Shown here piece by piece: positions 1 through 9,951 of a stretch of DNA of 64,000 nucleotides. The stretch's first letter is position 1; every line of letters begins with the position of its first letter. This stretch comes from Liopterus haemorrhoidalis. Taxonomy: Eukaryota; Arthropoda; Insecta; Coleoptera; Dytiscidae. The DNA is taken from NCBI GenBank assembly GCA_963971575.1, contig OZ020617.1, forward strand, positions 25,816,700 through 25,880,699. The letters are read 5' to 3'. Both the position numbers and the translations under genes were made by a program. The notes beneath the pieces are model-generated. The model was not told where the DNA came from. It worked only from the letters and a program-made list of their open reading frames with translations, and searched no databases.

Positions 1-639
1 TGTAAAATACGTCAGCACATTTTGCTTCAATTGGTACTATTTACAGCTGTTGTAAAAATATATACGTCTTCTCTTTTCTGTAACGGGTCAACAAAATTAT
101 ATTATTATATATGATCTCTTTTTCATGTCCGGTATATTTTTCACAAAGAAAAATATATTATCAGTAAGTTTTTGTTTCGAGGAATTTAATGCGGTAATTT
201 AGCAGAATATCTTATGTATGTGACAAAGAACAGCGATGGCGTCAGGTCCTTAATCAATGTGATGAATGTTAGCAGCATGCGTATCTGTGTCCTGTCAACT
301 CTAACGGACAACACATATCTCGCAGTCTCTTCTTTTTATTATATAACTGATGGCAAGTTTTCCGCCGCTCGCTCTGTGCTTCGCTTGTGCTTTCTACCAA
401 GAAATTGCGTGGGAGAATTTATTCATCGATTCCTAAACAAACATAACGGTTCACTTGTTATAACAAGTTAAAAGGGGTTTTCGTATCTATCATTTAATAT
501 GTAAGATACACAGATGTGAGAAAATATTGATTATAAAGCCATTTTGACCTAATTTGAGAGAGCTGAATTTAAGTTGATTGTTATTTAAATTTAATTAAAT
601 CCAACAATAATGTCTAAAATTCTACATATAGTAGGATCT
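1..639. other. Unassigned AT-rich stretch
   Basis: No recognisable gene or repeat. A short open frame at 214-471 (85 codons) has no motif I recognise and lies in low-complexity AT-rich sequence, so I do not call it a gene. Confidence 0.5.
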
Positions 640-1890
640 TCAAAAATCATAGTTGAAAAATTCAGCGACCATATAATAGCCAAAAAGCCGAAAAGCCGAG
701 GAGAAAGCTGGAAGTCTCAAAAGACTGATGCCGAATGTATGAGGACCGACAAGCAAGAAAAAATTGGTGCTCTCTTGTGCAGTACACTCCATCTTACTGT
801 ACGGAGCGCCAATATGGCATAGTGCGGTAAAGATTCTAAAACACCAAATGAAGCTAGAAAAGGTACAGAGAAGTATGCTCCTAGGGATCGCGTCTGCATA
901 CCGAACGATTTCTACGATCGCCCCACATAGGGTTGCCAGGTGTCCGGATAAAGCAGGATATAGTAAGGCTTTTTGATTGCGTGTCCGGCCAAAATAAACG
1001 GTGTCCGGCTTGTCTGGCTTTTGTTATTTGGCGTTTTATTTATTTTTTATTTATTTTTCATTAGAATTTAACAAGATTTATGGTAATAACAAAAGCTTGA
1101 TTCTACATAAAAAAAATTTGTCGTACCTATTAATACTGAGAAACAAAATCCTCAATAATGTAGGGTGTCCGGCTTTTTTACCCCAACGTCCGGCCAAACT
1201 GGCTGGTCTGTTCGGTTATTAGGTTTGGCGACCTGGCAACCCTAGCCCCACAGGTTGTAGTCATCTTAATACATCTACTGGTAGAAGAGCGACATGAGCT
1301 CTCCGTGTCAAATGGTAGCAAGCAAGCTAAAGTGGAAATTAGGGAGACAACGCTAAATAAATGGCAAATGGAGTGAAAAGTGAGTTGCGGTAAAGCCAAT
1401 TGGGCTAAAAAACTAATTGGTGATGTTCGCACGTGGCTACTCTGTAAGCACTGAAGAACAGATTACATCCTGACACAAGTGCTCACAAGACACGAGTCGT
1501 TTAAGGAAGTGCTACTCAAAACAGAGGTACGCGGTACCGGGCCGCGAGTGTTAAGATGCCGGGCTGCGGCGAGTTTCCAAAAATCCTCGGTCCTATGGTA
1601 CCGGCACATTCGAAATAAAACTTGCCGAAAGCTAACGACTTCTGCCTGTACTGTGGGGAGTCTGACACAGCTGAACACACTATTTTTCAATACGGAAGAT
1701 GACATAAGCCTCGTACGGAACCGCTATTGGAAACAGGAAATGACCTGATGCCCCAAAATCTTGACGGTATCATGTTAGAGTCCAGATCAAAATAGGATAT
1801 TTGTCCATGACATGATAAATAAAATAATGAAAGATAAGAAAATAGACGAGAAAAGAAGGCAACAGTTACGTCTGACTGATAATAGTCGAA
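640..1890 (+). pseudogene. R1-clade LINE, decayed 3' part of ORF2
   Basis: Relic of the C-terminal part of an R1-type non-LTR retrotransposon ORF2, downstream of the reverse transcriptase palm. The remembered R1 features occur in order but in shifting frames: LMPNV-like text near 725-740, HSILLYGAPIWHSA at about 785-825, then SAYRTISTIAP up to 927. Reading resumes after the nested MITE with a VV..LLVEER segment at about 1253-1290. Farther on come a TQVLTRHESF segment (about 1470-1500) and a cysteine/histidine segment FCLYCGESDTAEH at about 1640-1680, typical of the R1 tail zinc knuckle. It ends in a basic KRRQQ-like tail near 1865. Frameshifts and stops make it non-functional. The 5' part (endonuclease, RT core) is absent, as expected for a 5'-truncated LINE copy. 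Clade assignment is by motif recognition only. Confidence 0.75.
928..1244. mobile_element. hAT-type MITE inside the R1 LINE
   Basis: 317-bp non-autonomous element with 14-bp terminal inverted repeats TAGGGTTGCCAGGT at both ends. It is flanked by a perfect 8-bp TSD, GCCCCACA, at 920-927 and 1245-1252. Excising the element and one TSD restores the LINE reading across the junction, which confirms the boundaries. The 8-bp TSD is the hAT hallmark. GTGTCCGG motifs recur near both termini. No coding capacity. Confidence 0.9.
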
Positions 1891-3334
1891 ACCGGCCTGC
1901 TAACAGCAAGAAATGATTCTGAGAAACGGTTCCCCTGATATTAGAAGCCAAAATTAGAGGCAATGGTTTAGTCGGTATGCCCTCGGGAAAATCCGACACT
2001 ACCATCATAATAGCGCGTATAAAAAGTTTCCCATGTATAAAAAAAAAGTATCGATGAGCGTACTTTTTATATTTAAAAGAGGCATATATTTGATTAATAT
2101 ATAGAATATATTTTATTTTTTTAAATGGATACTGAATAATTAGATTTTTAATTAGGCATTGCATATGAGAGTCTGGTCTTTAATTAATACACTGTTAGTG
2201 ATTTTATAAAAAGCACCTCATAAATTTTGTAATCTTGAAATAACATTAAAAATAGCATTTCTTTACATACGTTCAATATTTGACACCTTGAAGTGCGCGA
2301 GAAATTTAGGAAATATGTGACATCTCATAGTATCACGTATCTCAAGGTGAACCCTAACGCCTGCGCAAAAGATATCCTTGTTTCAATGGAGGTATACATA
2401 TACATGTCCCTGCGAATAGCTATTGCTGTCGATTAATCACTCCAGCAATTTCATTTTAGTGTTCACCCACTTTACGGAACTACGTAACTCAGATGTAAGA
2501 AATACTTGAGAACTTGTGTTTACCCTTTCAGAAAGGGAAGTTTATTGACGTCTCTTCATCTTTGTACCTTTGAATGTATTGTAGGTTTTCGCCGGATTTA
2601 ATACTTGAAATTGAATTTCAACGTTATGTGTAAAATTGGCAGCACGTAATTTTAGTTACGAAAACAAAAAATGTAATACAATTAAAATCCTAACGCCACG
2701 ATAACATTAAGTTGAGCGACCTTTCTTCTTTCTAATACAGAATTATCACAGGCGCGACCCTGAAATTTCTCTTAGGAAAGGGCTCGCATTTATGATACCT
2801 TCCCATAATATTCAAAAGACAATCCCGTAAGTTAGGGCTAATTCAAGAAATTAGTTGAGATTAACAAGGGGAAATTCAAAAAATTACTTGAGATTGAGAA
2901 CGAAGCAGAAATTCAAAATATCACTGGATGAGGGGAAGGGACTGAAATAAAATAAAATAACTTGCGGATCGGGAGGTAGATATTAAAAAATCACATGAGG
3001 AGATAAACATATATTCACACTAGATTACTTCAAAATATAAATTCAGTGGCTTTTGGAAAAACCGCCCCGATGCGACGCATCACCAGGTATGGGTATGCGT
3101 CGTAAATAGTCAACTAGACAATTAACTATGGTGGTTAAATCAATTATCTACACCGTTATTTGACTAAATGTACGTATGTTTAATCCAATCTTAAAATACA
3201 AATGTTTATCGCATTTACATAGATTTGAACATCTAGATAGGCACATTGAGAAGAAAATAAACGTAATTACCATTCACCCATCTTTGCACATCGCCTGTTT
3301 ACCGTATTAAGTCTGGCAGTGTTTACATCTAGAG
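1891..3334. other. Unassigned stretch, no gene seen
   Basis: AT-rich sequence without a recognisable gene. It includes a three-unit direct repeat at 2839-2937 and a 13-bp palindrome GATGCGACGCATC at about 3069-3081. Confidence 0.4.
2839..2937. repeat. Imperfect tandem repeat, about 3 units of 34-38 bp
   Basis: Units beginning AATTCAA...ATTA/CTTGAGATTGAGAA recur three times with decay (starting near 2839, 2873 and 2911). Probably a local slippage or unequal-crossover product. No coding. Confidence 0.55.
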
Positions 3335-3522
3335 CAGTGGTTCTTTACCTTTTCAGCTACTAGCACCCCTTAATATCTCAAAATGTGTTCTCGCAACCCC
3401 AGTAAAATAAAAATGTATATTTTGTCAACATAACATATACATAGGGTAATCAAGAAGTTTAAACAAAACTCTCGCTCGATCCACCAGAAGGAGCTTCTCT
3501 CCTCCCTGGTTAAGAACCACAG
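3335..3522. mobile_element. hAT-type MITE (CAGTGGTTCT termini)
   Basis: 188-bp element. The left end is CAGTGGTTCTTTACC and the reverse complement of the right end is CTGTGGTTCTTAACC (13 of 15 match). Flanking 8-bp direct repeats are ATCTAGAG (3327-3334) and ATCTATTG (3523-3530), 6 of 8 identical, consistent with an old hAT TSD. No coding capacity. Confidence 0.7.
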
Positions 3523-3534
3523 ATCTATTGGTAC

Positions 3535-3838
3535 AGCCTGGTTTATAATAGATCCATAATACAAGCGCATAGCATGGCATGAATATGAATCAGAGGGTTA
3601 TATTTGTTCTGTTTATTATAAACAGATGTGCGTATTATTAACAGAACAAAGGTAGTCCTTTAATTCATCTTCATGCCATTGTCAGGCTTAAATTATTAAC
3701 TTTTAAGTATGGTTTATAATAGATCCATAACATAATTTATGACCTACGTTGTTCAACATGCAGAACAAGGAAATACATTCATTATGTTAAGGAGCCATCC
3801 AATGTACGTGTGCTATGGATCTATTATAAACAAGGCTT
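3535..3838. mobile_element. MITE with GTTTATAATAGATCCATAA termini (composite copy)
   Basis: The outer ends are inverted repeats reading AGCCTGGTTTATAATAGATC on the left and AAAGCCTTGTTTATAATAG in reverse complement on the right. A third copy of the terminal sequence lies inside at about 3710-3733 in left-end orientation, so the locus may be two overlapping or tandem copies. The same family recurs at 43035-43219. No coding. Superfamily not determined because no clean TSD is visible. Confidence 0.65.
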
Positions 3839-3867
3839 TAAATAAAATTTGTATGTAGGAATTTCGA

Positions 3868-4016
3868 CAGCAGGCGCGCACCCAGTTTTTTTTTGAGGGG
3901 GGGGGCAGAATTGTTTTTCTTGGCGTGTGCTCACGTTAGGATTACAAGAAAAATGTGTCCCTTAAAAGCGTGTTTATGAATGCTTAGGGAGGGAGGTCTT
4001 AAGCCAGTCAAATCTA
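3868..4016. mobile_element. Possible hAT end fragment
   Basis: CAGGCGCGCACCCAG followed by a poly-T run and a G-rich run resembles the left terminus of GC-poor hAT MITEs common in insects. No matching right terminus was found, so this is a fragment at best. Confidence 0.3.
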
Positions 4017-4231
4017 CAATTTATAGTTTAGCTCAATTCGGCTTCTAAGCGCTAGTTCTCACAATCCATTTCCAATTGCAATTTATATCAAGATTTTTTG
4101 AACGAGATTCAGTTAAGGTCTATAATTAAAATATGCTATAAAGTTAAATATTTAGGAACAGTTGCTTTTGTGCATAACAATTTTTAACTATTTATACACA
4201 TTTTAATTCTTTAAAATAAAATTGTTAATAC

Positions 4232-4366
4232 CAGAGGCGGATTAAGCGCTGGGCGGCCCACTAAGCCAGGGGGCCCATTGAGGCCTATATACAAATATTT
4301 CCTTCACGAAATAATATACAAAAATATTTACCGCCCAGGGCCTCCAAGCAACTTAGTCCGCCATTG
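4232..4366. mobile_element. hAT-type MITE, 135 bp
   Basis: The termini CAGAGGCGGATTAAG and (reverse complement of right end) CAATGGCGGACTAAG match at 12 of 15 positions. A perfect 8-bp TSD, GTTAATAC, flanks it at 4224-4231 and 4367-4374. GC-rich subterminal GGGCGGCCC/GCCCAGGGCC sequence is typical of this MITE type. No coding. Confidence 0.88.
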
Positions 4367-4410
4367 GTTAATACCTAAAAAATTTCTTGTTAAAATGATC
4401 TTTTTAAATT

Positions 4411-4640
4411 GTCGGCCTTGATTGTGTAGCGGTAGTGCACCTGCTTCACGAACCAAAGATCCCGGGTTCGAATTCCGGTCAGGGCATGGAAGTTTGTGAG
4501 CCACAGTGTATTGTTTAATAATTCAGACCAGAGTTTGGGGCTAGAGGCAAAGGTGGATGTGCTTCAGGCTGTGCTTCGCTTGTCCCCAGAGCTTCTATCA
4601 GTATTGCATAACTACTCCTGACCGTATGCCTAAAAGATGA
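4411..4640 (+). repeat. tRNA-derived SINE (family B), forward copy
   Basis: Begins with a tRNA-like head: a 7-bp acceptor-like pairing (GCCTTGA with TCAGGGC), an A-box-like GTGTAGCGGTAGTGCAC, and a B box GGGTTCGAATTCC at about 4461-4473. A tRNA-unrelated body follows (TTTGTGAGCCACAGTGT...). A second copy of head and body lies on the - strand at 9706-9826, which identifies it as a dispersed retroposon rather than a tRNA gene. The anticodon stem does not pair well. Confidence 0.7.
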
Positions 4641-4852
4641 TCTTTAAATGTATTTTTATTACCTCAAAATTAATTAAATTGATGAATTTATCTTTTTACT
4701 GTAGTATGCTTTTAATTAAATTAAATTAGTATTTAAGAATATAATTTTATATGTTGTATAGATCAATTTCCTATTATTTTCAGTTCTCTTTCCCATTGTA
4801 CATAAATGAATCGATATGGCACTATTTAGAAATAATATTTTCAATAAATAGA

Positions 4853-5155
4853 GTTGCCGTGGCTCCATGGTAAAACTGTTGTCTACAGAGCACAGGGACG
4901 CGAGTTCGATACCCCCCACCTCCTTAGGATTTTTATCTTCCGAAATTGTGCAGTCAGCTTTGGGGTCGATTCAAGTATTTAATACTTAAAATTAGTAGCT
5001 GTTTATACAGCGATAATAGGACCGGTCGAAACGTCACACTGACCACGTGGCTTTCATATTTATGGCCGGCGGTCTAGAAACGAAGAACTTACCTTCTCTG
5101 CCCCTTATACGCCTATCTAGGTGTTGTGATCCTATTATTTTATTTATTTATTTTC
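4853..5155 (+). repeat. tRNA-derived SINE (family C), forward copy
   Basis: The head contains an A-box-like CCGTGGCTCCATGGTAAAAC and a B box GCGAGTTCGATACCC at about 4900-4914. A conserved body follows, centred on a TAATAGGACCGGTCGAAACG segment (about 5015-5033) and ending in a TTATTTATTT tail. Related copies occur at 14935-15120 (-), 30020-30310 (+) and 47205-47345 (-). This is the longest copy in the window. Confidence 0.7.
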
Positions 5156-5532
5156 AATAATATTTTACCTGAAAATTGTAAATAATTATTTTATATCTTA
5201 TGTATGTAATAGTTCTATATGTTGTCCAGTTCTATATATTTCCATTTAAAATGACTTGTTAAAAACGGGTATGAAGGTGATCATTATTATTTTAAATGTA
5301 AATTTTCACCATATCTATAAAAGAATTTTTATGTTCACATGAATATGATTTGTCAATATAATGTACAGTTCTTTGTTGTATCGATGAAAAGGAATAATTA
5401 AAATACATCTACTCCAATTAATTTAAATTTTTAACATCAAATTTCAAACAAAGTTTAAAATCAATTACATTATACCATTTGAAATATCATTTTTGCGTTT
5501 CAATTAAATATAAAATTATATTTTTGTTTCAG
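5156..5532 (+). other. Presumed intron upstream of the semaphorin exon
   Basis: AT-rich, no coding features. It ends in a strong 3' splice site, a T-rich tract followed by TTTTTGTTTCAG with the AG at 5531-5532. Extent upstream is unknown because no earlier exon is visible. Confidence 0.5.
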
Positions 5533-5629
5533 CGCCAGACGACGTATACAGATTTGTGGGGAACGATTCTGTGACGGATTATTTCCGATTGGTTTTACGT
5601 GATGGTGATTCGTTACTTGTTGGCGGAAG
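5533..5629 (+). CDS. Sema1a: Semaphorin-1A-like gene, internal coding exon (N-terminal sema domain)
   Basis: 97-nt exon between a T-rich acceptor (AG at 5531-5532) and a donor AAG|GTGAGT (GT at 5630-5631). Only one of the three frames gives the family signature: two bases complete the first codon, then codons from 5535 read through FVGNDSVTDYF and end in RDGDSLLVGG with a split AG- codon (probably Arg). This corresponds to the first strands of the sema beta-propeller, where class-1 semaphorins have a VxRFxGN...DxFxLL...LLVGARN pattern. Semaphorins are plexin ligands in axon guidance; insect class 1 proteins are transmembrane. Intron phases are 1 upstream and 2 downstream. The ...GGR ending departs slightly from the usual GAR. 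Assignment to Sema-1a rather than Sema-1b is tentative. Partner exons were not found within the window. Confidence 0.8.
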
Positions 5630-8324
5630 GTGAGTTTTTATTTTCTTAAATTTTTCCTCATTCCCTCTAGTTTATTTTTCTTCCCTGCTCTTGGGATATC
5701 TCGGAGTGATTCTGTATCATCCTTGATACTTTCTTAATGATCATAAGAACTTCCTGATATTACTGAGTTTTTAAAAGGTCGTGATCTCTGTTTGAGATAT
5801 CTCGTTCCGTGAGAATTTTTGTTGCTATAAAATTTAATGATTTTCTTTTCATTTAAATTCTTAATGACATTGGTTTTAGAATATTTATATAACCAAGACA
5901 GTGAACTCACAGTATTTGATTCACATATTTATAAGATAATCAAGAATATCTTTGAAGATTTCTTTGTCCGGTTTTACTGACCGATATTTAGTACTATACA
6001 TTATTCATATGTAGTGTTGAAAATGAAAGAATGATATCTTTATCATATACATATATGAGTATAACGTATGTATTTGATTTGCTTTCATCGTAATAAGTTT
6101 TACAAAGTAAAATAATAATTCTATTGATTCTATTTTTTTTTTTTTTTAATAACCCTTATTTGACAATAATCTAACTGCATAAATCTTTGCTCCTCATTTA
6201 TCAAATAACTTACTTACGCATGGGACTACAAAAGTTAGAAACATACTACCCTGTCAACTGTAGAGTACTAAAGTAGACTACTATACTAACAACGACCACG
6301 CAAATTCTGTTATATGACAAATAATATGGAAATTGTACAATTATGTAATGCCATTTGGGAGTTTGAGATTGGGAAAGATCAGGATTGAAATACTGAATTG
6401 ATTTTTCCCATATTGTACACATTCATCAATTTAAAAATAGTATATTTATTCCTCAAATACATGGAAGCCTTAATAAAGCCCTCAATGTGAAGTTCTATTA
6501 AATTTTTCTTCGAGTTCTTTGTTCTGCAAGAAATTTGGCAATTATCAATTAGGAGGAATCACGCCGAGCCACTGTTACGGAATTATCAGTCTGAATTCTT
6601 ATTCATCCAAATTCAAAGTAATGTCAATTTTTACTCTGTAATCGTAAAGTTAAAGGATAACTAATATATGGAAGTACTCTCTAAAATATACGTTGAAATT
6701 AGCGTCACATTAAAATTTATATTTGAACACCATGTCTAATATAACAACTTTTTCGAAAATTGCTATTCTGTACCTGCCGTTTCATAGTTAACTCTTAACT
6801 AATAATTAAAAATTCAATTTCATTGCACTGCGTGCTTAATTCAGGCTTAAGCTGTTGACTATTAATAAAATTTAATCACTAGCATGGGTATGTATTAAAT
6901 AGTAATTAAGAATTTGGCATTTATTGTTTGACATTTGACTATAAATGAAAGATTGGTTAGTACAATTTTATTATAAATATGGATGAAGAATAGACACAGA
7001 CAATTTTTTTTTTTTTAATTTGATATTGCCAAAAAAAAATATCTCAAAGAGCAAATAATTATGATACTGTGGATAAAATTGCTTTTATAAAAAATAGATG
7101 ATTTCATTTTATCCAAAAATACAGTTTTGAGCTAAAACGACGGTTCCAATATTGGCTTATTTAAATTACATAGGTACCAATAATAGTGGTTGCTTGTGTA
7201 CTTCACAATATACAAGTATGTAAGAACTAAATATGAAAGAATATTGTACTACATCGGTGATAAGCAAAAGAAAAAGTAGACGGATCGAAGTGATGAACAA
7301 AAATAAGAAAAATAATTTTTGCGCCCCTGTCAACTCAGCGCCACCTATACCTGAAGAACTAGATGAACACGTGTTGCATCAATTGTTAATAGATGGACAA
7401 ATACCCGACGAAAATTTGAATGCACGTGACGTAGCTGGAATTGAATTACGTAAACAATTAATAAATTAATATTTAGAATGACATGTGTAATTAAAATATT
7501 ATAGAATAGTGTAAAATATAAATTATAATCAAGTAAACATTCAAATATATATTTTTATGGGTATTTTTATATATTTTTATTACATTTGTGCACATAATTT
7601 TTTCATAAAATTAGCAGAATGAATTCCTTTTAGTTTTTTTCACCAATATTTATTGTTAATTTACATTTTCAGCAGATATAATTTTAGAAAGGCTAGACAA
7701 AACGTCAACTTGTCGAAACGTTAAACATCAAATTAAACAAGCAAAAGAAAAATTATGTCAAATGCCTATTTTTTCATGACAATGTCGCCAGGTTAAGAAA
7801 AATAATGACAGATGTTCTGTTTATTCAGTATTACCAGCAGTATTTTTTGTGGATTTCTTAGCTACCACATCAACAATATACGGTGCAAATCTATGCACAT
7901 TTAAGCTTTAATTAAACCTAACCCATAATTTGTTAAATAATTTTTTAGCTATGAGCGGTGCAAACTGCCGTTAAGAGAATTTGTTATATAATCCTTTATT
8001 AATAAAAGAGAATTTGTTAAAGTAGGCGTTAATATATATTTGTTAACGCGAGATGTTCTGCTTGGGAACAGGCCATTAATTTGCATGCGCATGCGCTATT
8101 ACATTTTTGAGAAGTGTCAAATGTCTAGAAAAACATAACCATATATTTCCGTATAAATTGGAATATTCATATTGTCTATATTTATTTAAAAATGTTACAA
8201 AAATGTTTGATCCTGTGATACTAATTATAATTAGTTTCCACTATATATTTAATAAAGCTTAATACAACTATATTCAACTTTTATTTAGTAAGTTTTATCT
8301 ACTACATTTTAACAATTTAACTAA
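5630..8324 (+). other. Presumed semaphorin intron, mostly featureless
   Basis: AT-rich sequence downstream of the donor at 5630. No following semaphorin exon was recognised. It contains homopolymer runs and the short open frame described separately at 7233-7469. I see no clear transposon boundary in it. Confidence 0.4.
7233..7469 (+). CDS. Unrecognised short open frame, possibly a transposase tail
   Basis: 78 codons with a basic start and a more conserved-looking C-terminus (PPIPEELDEHVLHQLL, then RDVAGIELRKQLIN). The final G-x-x-L-R-x-x-L-I pattern resembles the C-terminal helix of some PIF/Harbinger transposases, but no catalytic motif is present and there is no upstream exon I can link. 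A second frame about 200 bp downstream (about 7673-7779) follows a TTTTCAG acceptor-like site and reads DIILERLDKTSTCRNVKHQ before a stop; the two could be exons of one decayed gene. Function unknown. Confidence 0.2.
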   Translation: MKEYCTTSVISKRKSRRIEVMNKNKKNNFCAPVNSAPPIPEELDEHVLHQLLIDGQIPDENLNARDVAGIELRKQLIN

Positions 8325-8640
8325 TTTTTAAGCGAGTGATCATACCACTCGCTTTGTAAGTACGGGGTCGTCAGTTCCATCCCCAGTACTGGCAAAAGAA
8401 TTTTCAAAAAGATTCTTGGCCGTTGCTACCGTAGGCCCACTCAGCCTTCCCTTAAATAAGTACTTGTATCTCTGAATTAATATTCGGGAATATGGGGCGT
8501 GCTTCAGAGGGCACGTAAAGCCGGCGGTCTCGGCTACCGTAAAAAGTAGTCGTTAGGTTATGCCAGAGAGCACTAGTCGCGACTTGAAAATCTCTGACAA
8601 CTAGACATTAGACCCTACGAAATAATAATAAAAAAATAAT
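8325..8640 (+). repeat. SINE-like retroposon (family D)
   Basis: Starts with a degenerate promoter-like head (GTACGGGGTCGTCAGTTCC resembles a decayed B-box region), followed by a GC-richer body (GGGGCGTGCTTCAGAGGGC, GCCGGCGGTCTCGGCTACCG) and an A-rich AATAATAATAAAAAA tail. It has the architecture of a SINE. Only one copy is seen in this window, so the call is tentative. Confidence 0.5.
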
Positions 8641-9705
8641 ATTCTTACCAGCTTTTACTTTATTCAATTTATTTTAATAACAATGACATTTACTAAAATA
8701 GGATCCGCCATTTTTGCAAACTAAACACCAGCGTTAACTTTTTTGGTAAACGTTTCTTGTAGAACGTTAAGCTGCAATTTCAGCGCTAAAACAAATATGT
8801 TTAGTGAAAAACATTTACGTTTGAAATGGTGTGAAAATTAACGTCAGTTTTTAACGTTAAAATTTTAACGTCTTGCTTAGAGAATAGACCCGATAATCCG
8901 TTAAATATGGTCGATCAAATATACAAATAAGTTATAGTAATTTGAATCTTAGCAACTCGGCATAAAAAATAACCTTATTATATTTTGTTAACAAACACAA
9001 ATTTATAAAATATTTCTTCAACTGTAATATGTCTTCATATTTTTCTGAATCGTGTTTATTACTTGAGACTTTCCTTCTCGCCTACTTTAAAGATAACGCA
9101 AAACAAGAAAACAAGTATTTCAATAGTCAGAAAAAAACATCTATTCCACTTGAAATATTAATACGGGCATAATTCACTCTTATCTTATTTATTTGAAGCA
9201 GCGCGGTCTGCAAGTGGCGCACTATGGCAGATATTCCAACGAATGAAGTCGTTTTACTTGTCTCATTCTTCTACATTTATTCCTGTTATCTACTTCAATG
9301 CTATGAAAAATACATGTCACACTTCGATGTTGCAAATGTGTTTTCAAGTTTCTTTTTACAACTAAATCCTCTACTTATACAATATTAATAATAATCATAA
9401 TTTACTATCAAAAATAAAATTTTAGTTGACTTTAAATTCACTAAATTTTACGATTTTATTAATATTTACAATCAAACAGGAAAATTACAAAAAAAAAAAA
9501 TCTTGTACAAACTTAGAAAAAGATTAAATACTATTATTTACAATAACACATGCTTTGTTGGCTTTTATTTATATTTATTATATTGCAAAGTATTTACTGT
9601 ATAATGTTTTTAATTAACGGATTATGATGTTCATTTGGTGTAAAAATTTCTCTGTTAATTTGTGTTTGTAGTCTTTAATGTATATGCCATTTTTTTTTAA
9701 ATCCA
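8641..9705. other. Unassigned AT-rich stretch
   Basis: No gene recognised. Several AACGTTAA-type motifs at 8700-8880 may mark a degenerate MITE, but I could not define its ends. Confidence 0.4.
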
Positions 9706-9826
9706 CAACACGACGAAAGTCCTAATTACACAGTGACTCACAAACATCCATTCCGTGACCGGGTGTCGAACGCGAAACCTTTGGCTCGTGATGCAGGAGC
9801 ATAGAGATGCTACCACGGCCGAGCTT
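9706..9826 (-). repeat. tRNA-derived SINE (family B), reverse copy
   Basis: On the - strand the head reads GGCCGTGGTAGCATCTCTA (A-box region) and GCGTTCGACACCC (B box). It is followed by the family-B body TGTTTGTGAGTCACTGTGT. It aligns with the + strand copy at 4411-4640 and is truncated after about 120 bp. Confidence 0.7.
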
Positions 9827-9889
9827 GAGTTTGCCTTATGTTTGAATATGTAAGGCTGTATATCTAGGAAAACTGATTGTATTTAGAGC

Positions 9890-9951
9890 TACCGATTATT
9901 CCAAATAGGACATGCGTAGGTTAAGTCTGATATTTTTGATTTTTTAGATAA
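9890..9951 (-). pseudogene. Jockey-like LINE reverse transcriptase, downstream piece
   Basis: On the - strand the bases just left of the pogo element read SDLTYACPIWNN. This is the conserved LTYACPIW motif after the RT core in jockey-type LINEs. It belongs downstream of the segment at 12195-12480, from which it is separated by the pogo insertion. Confidence 0.65.

Noticed and set aside
4411..4485. tRNA gene
   Set aside because: A/B boxes and acceptor pairing are present, but the anticodon arm is poor and the sequence recurs with the same 3' body at 9706-9826, so it is a SINE.
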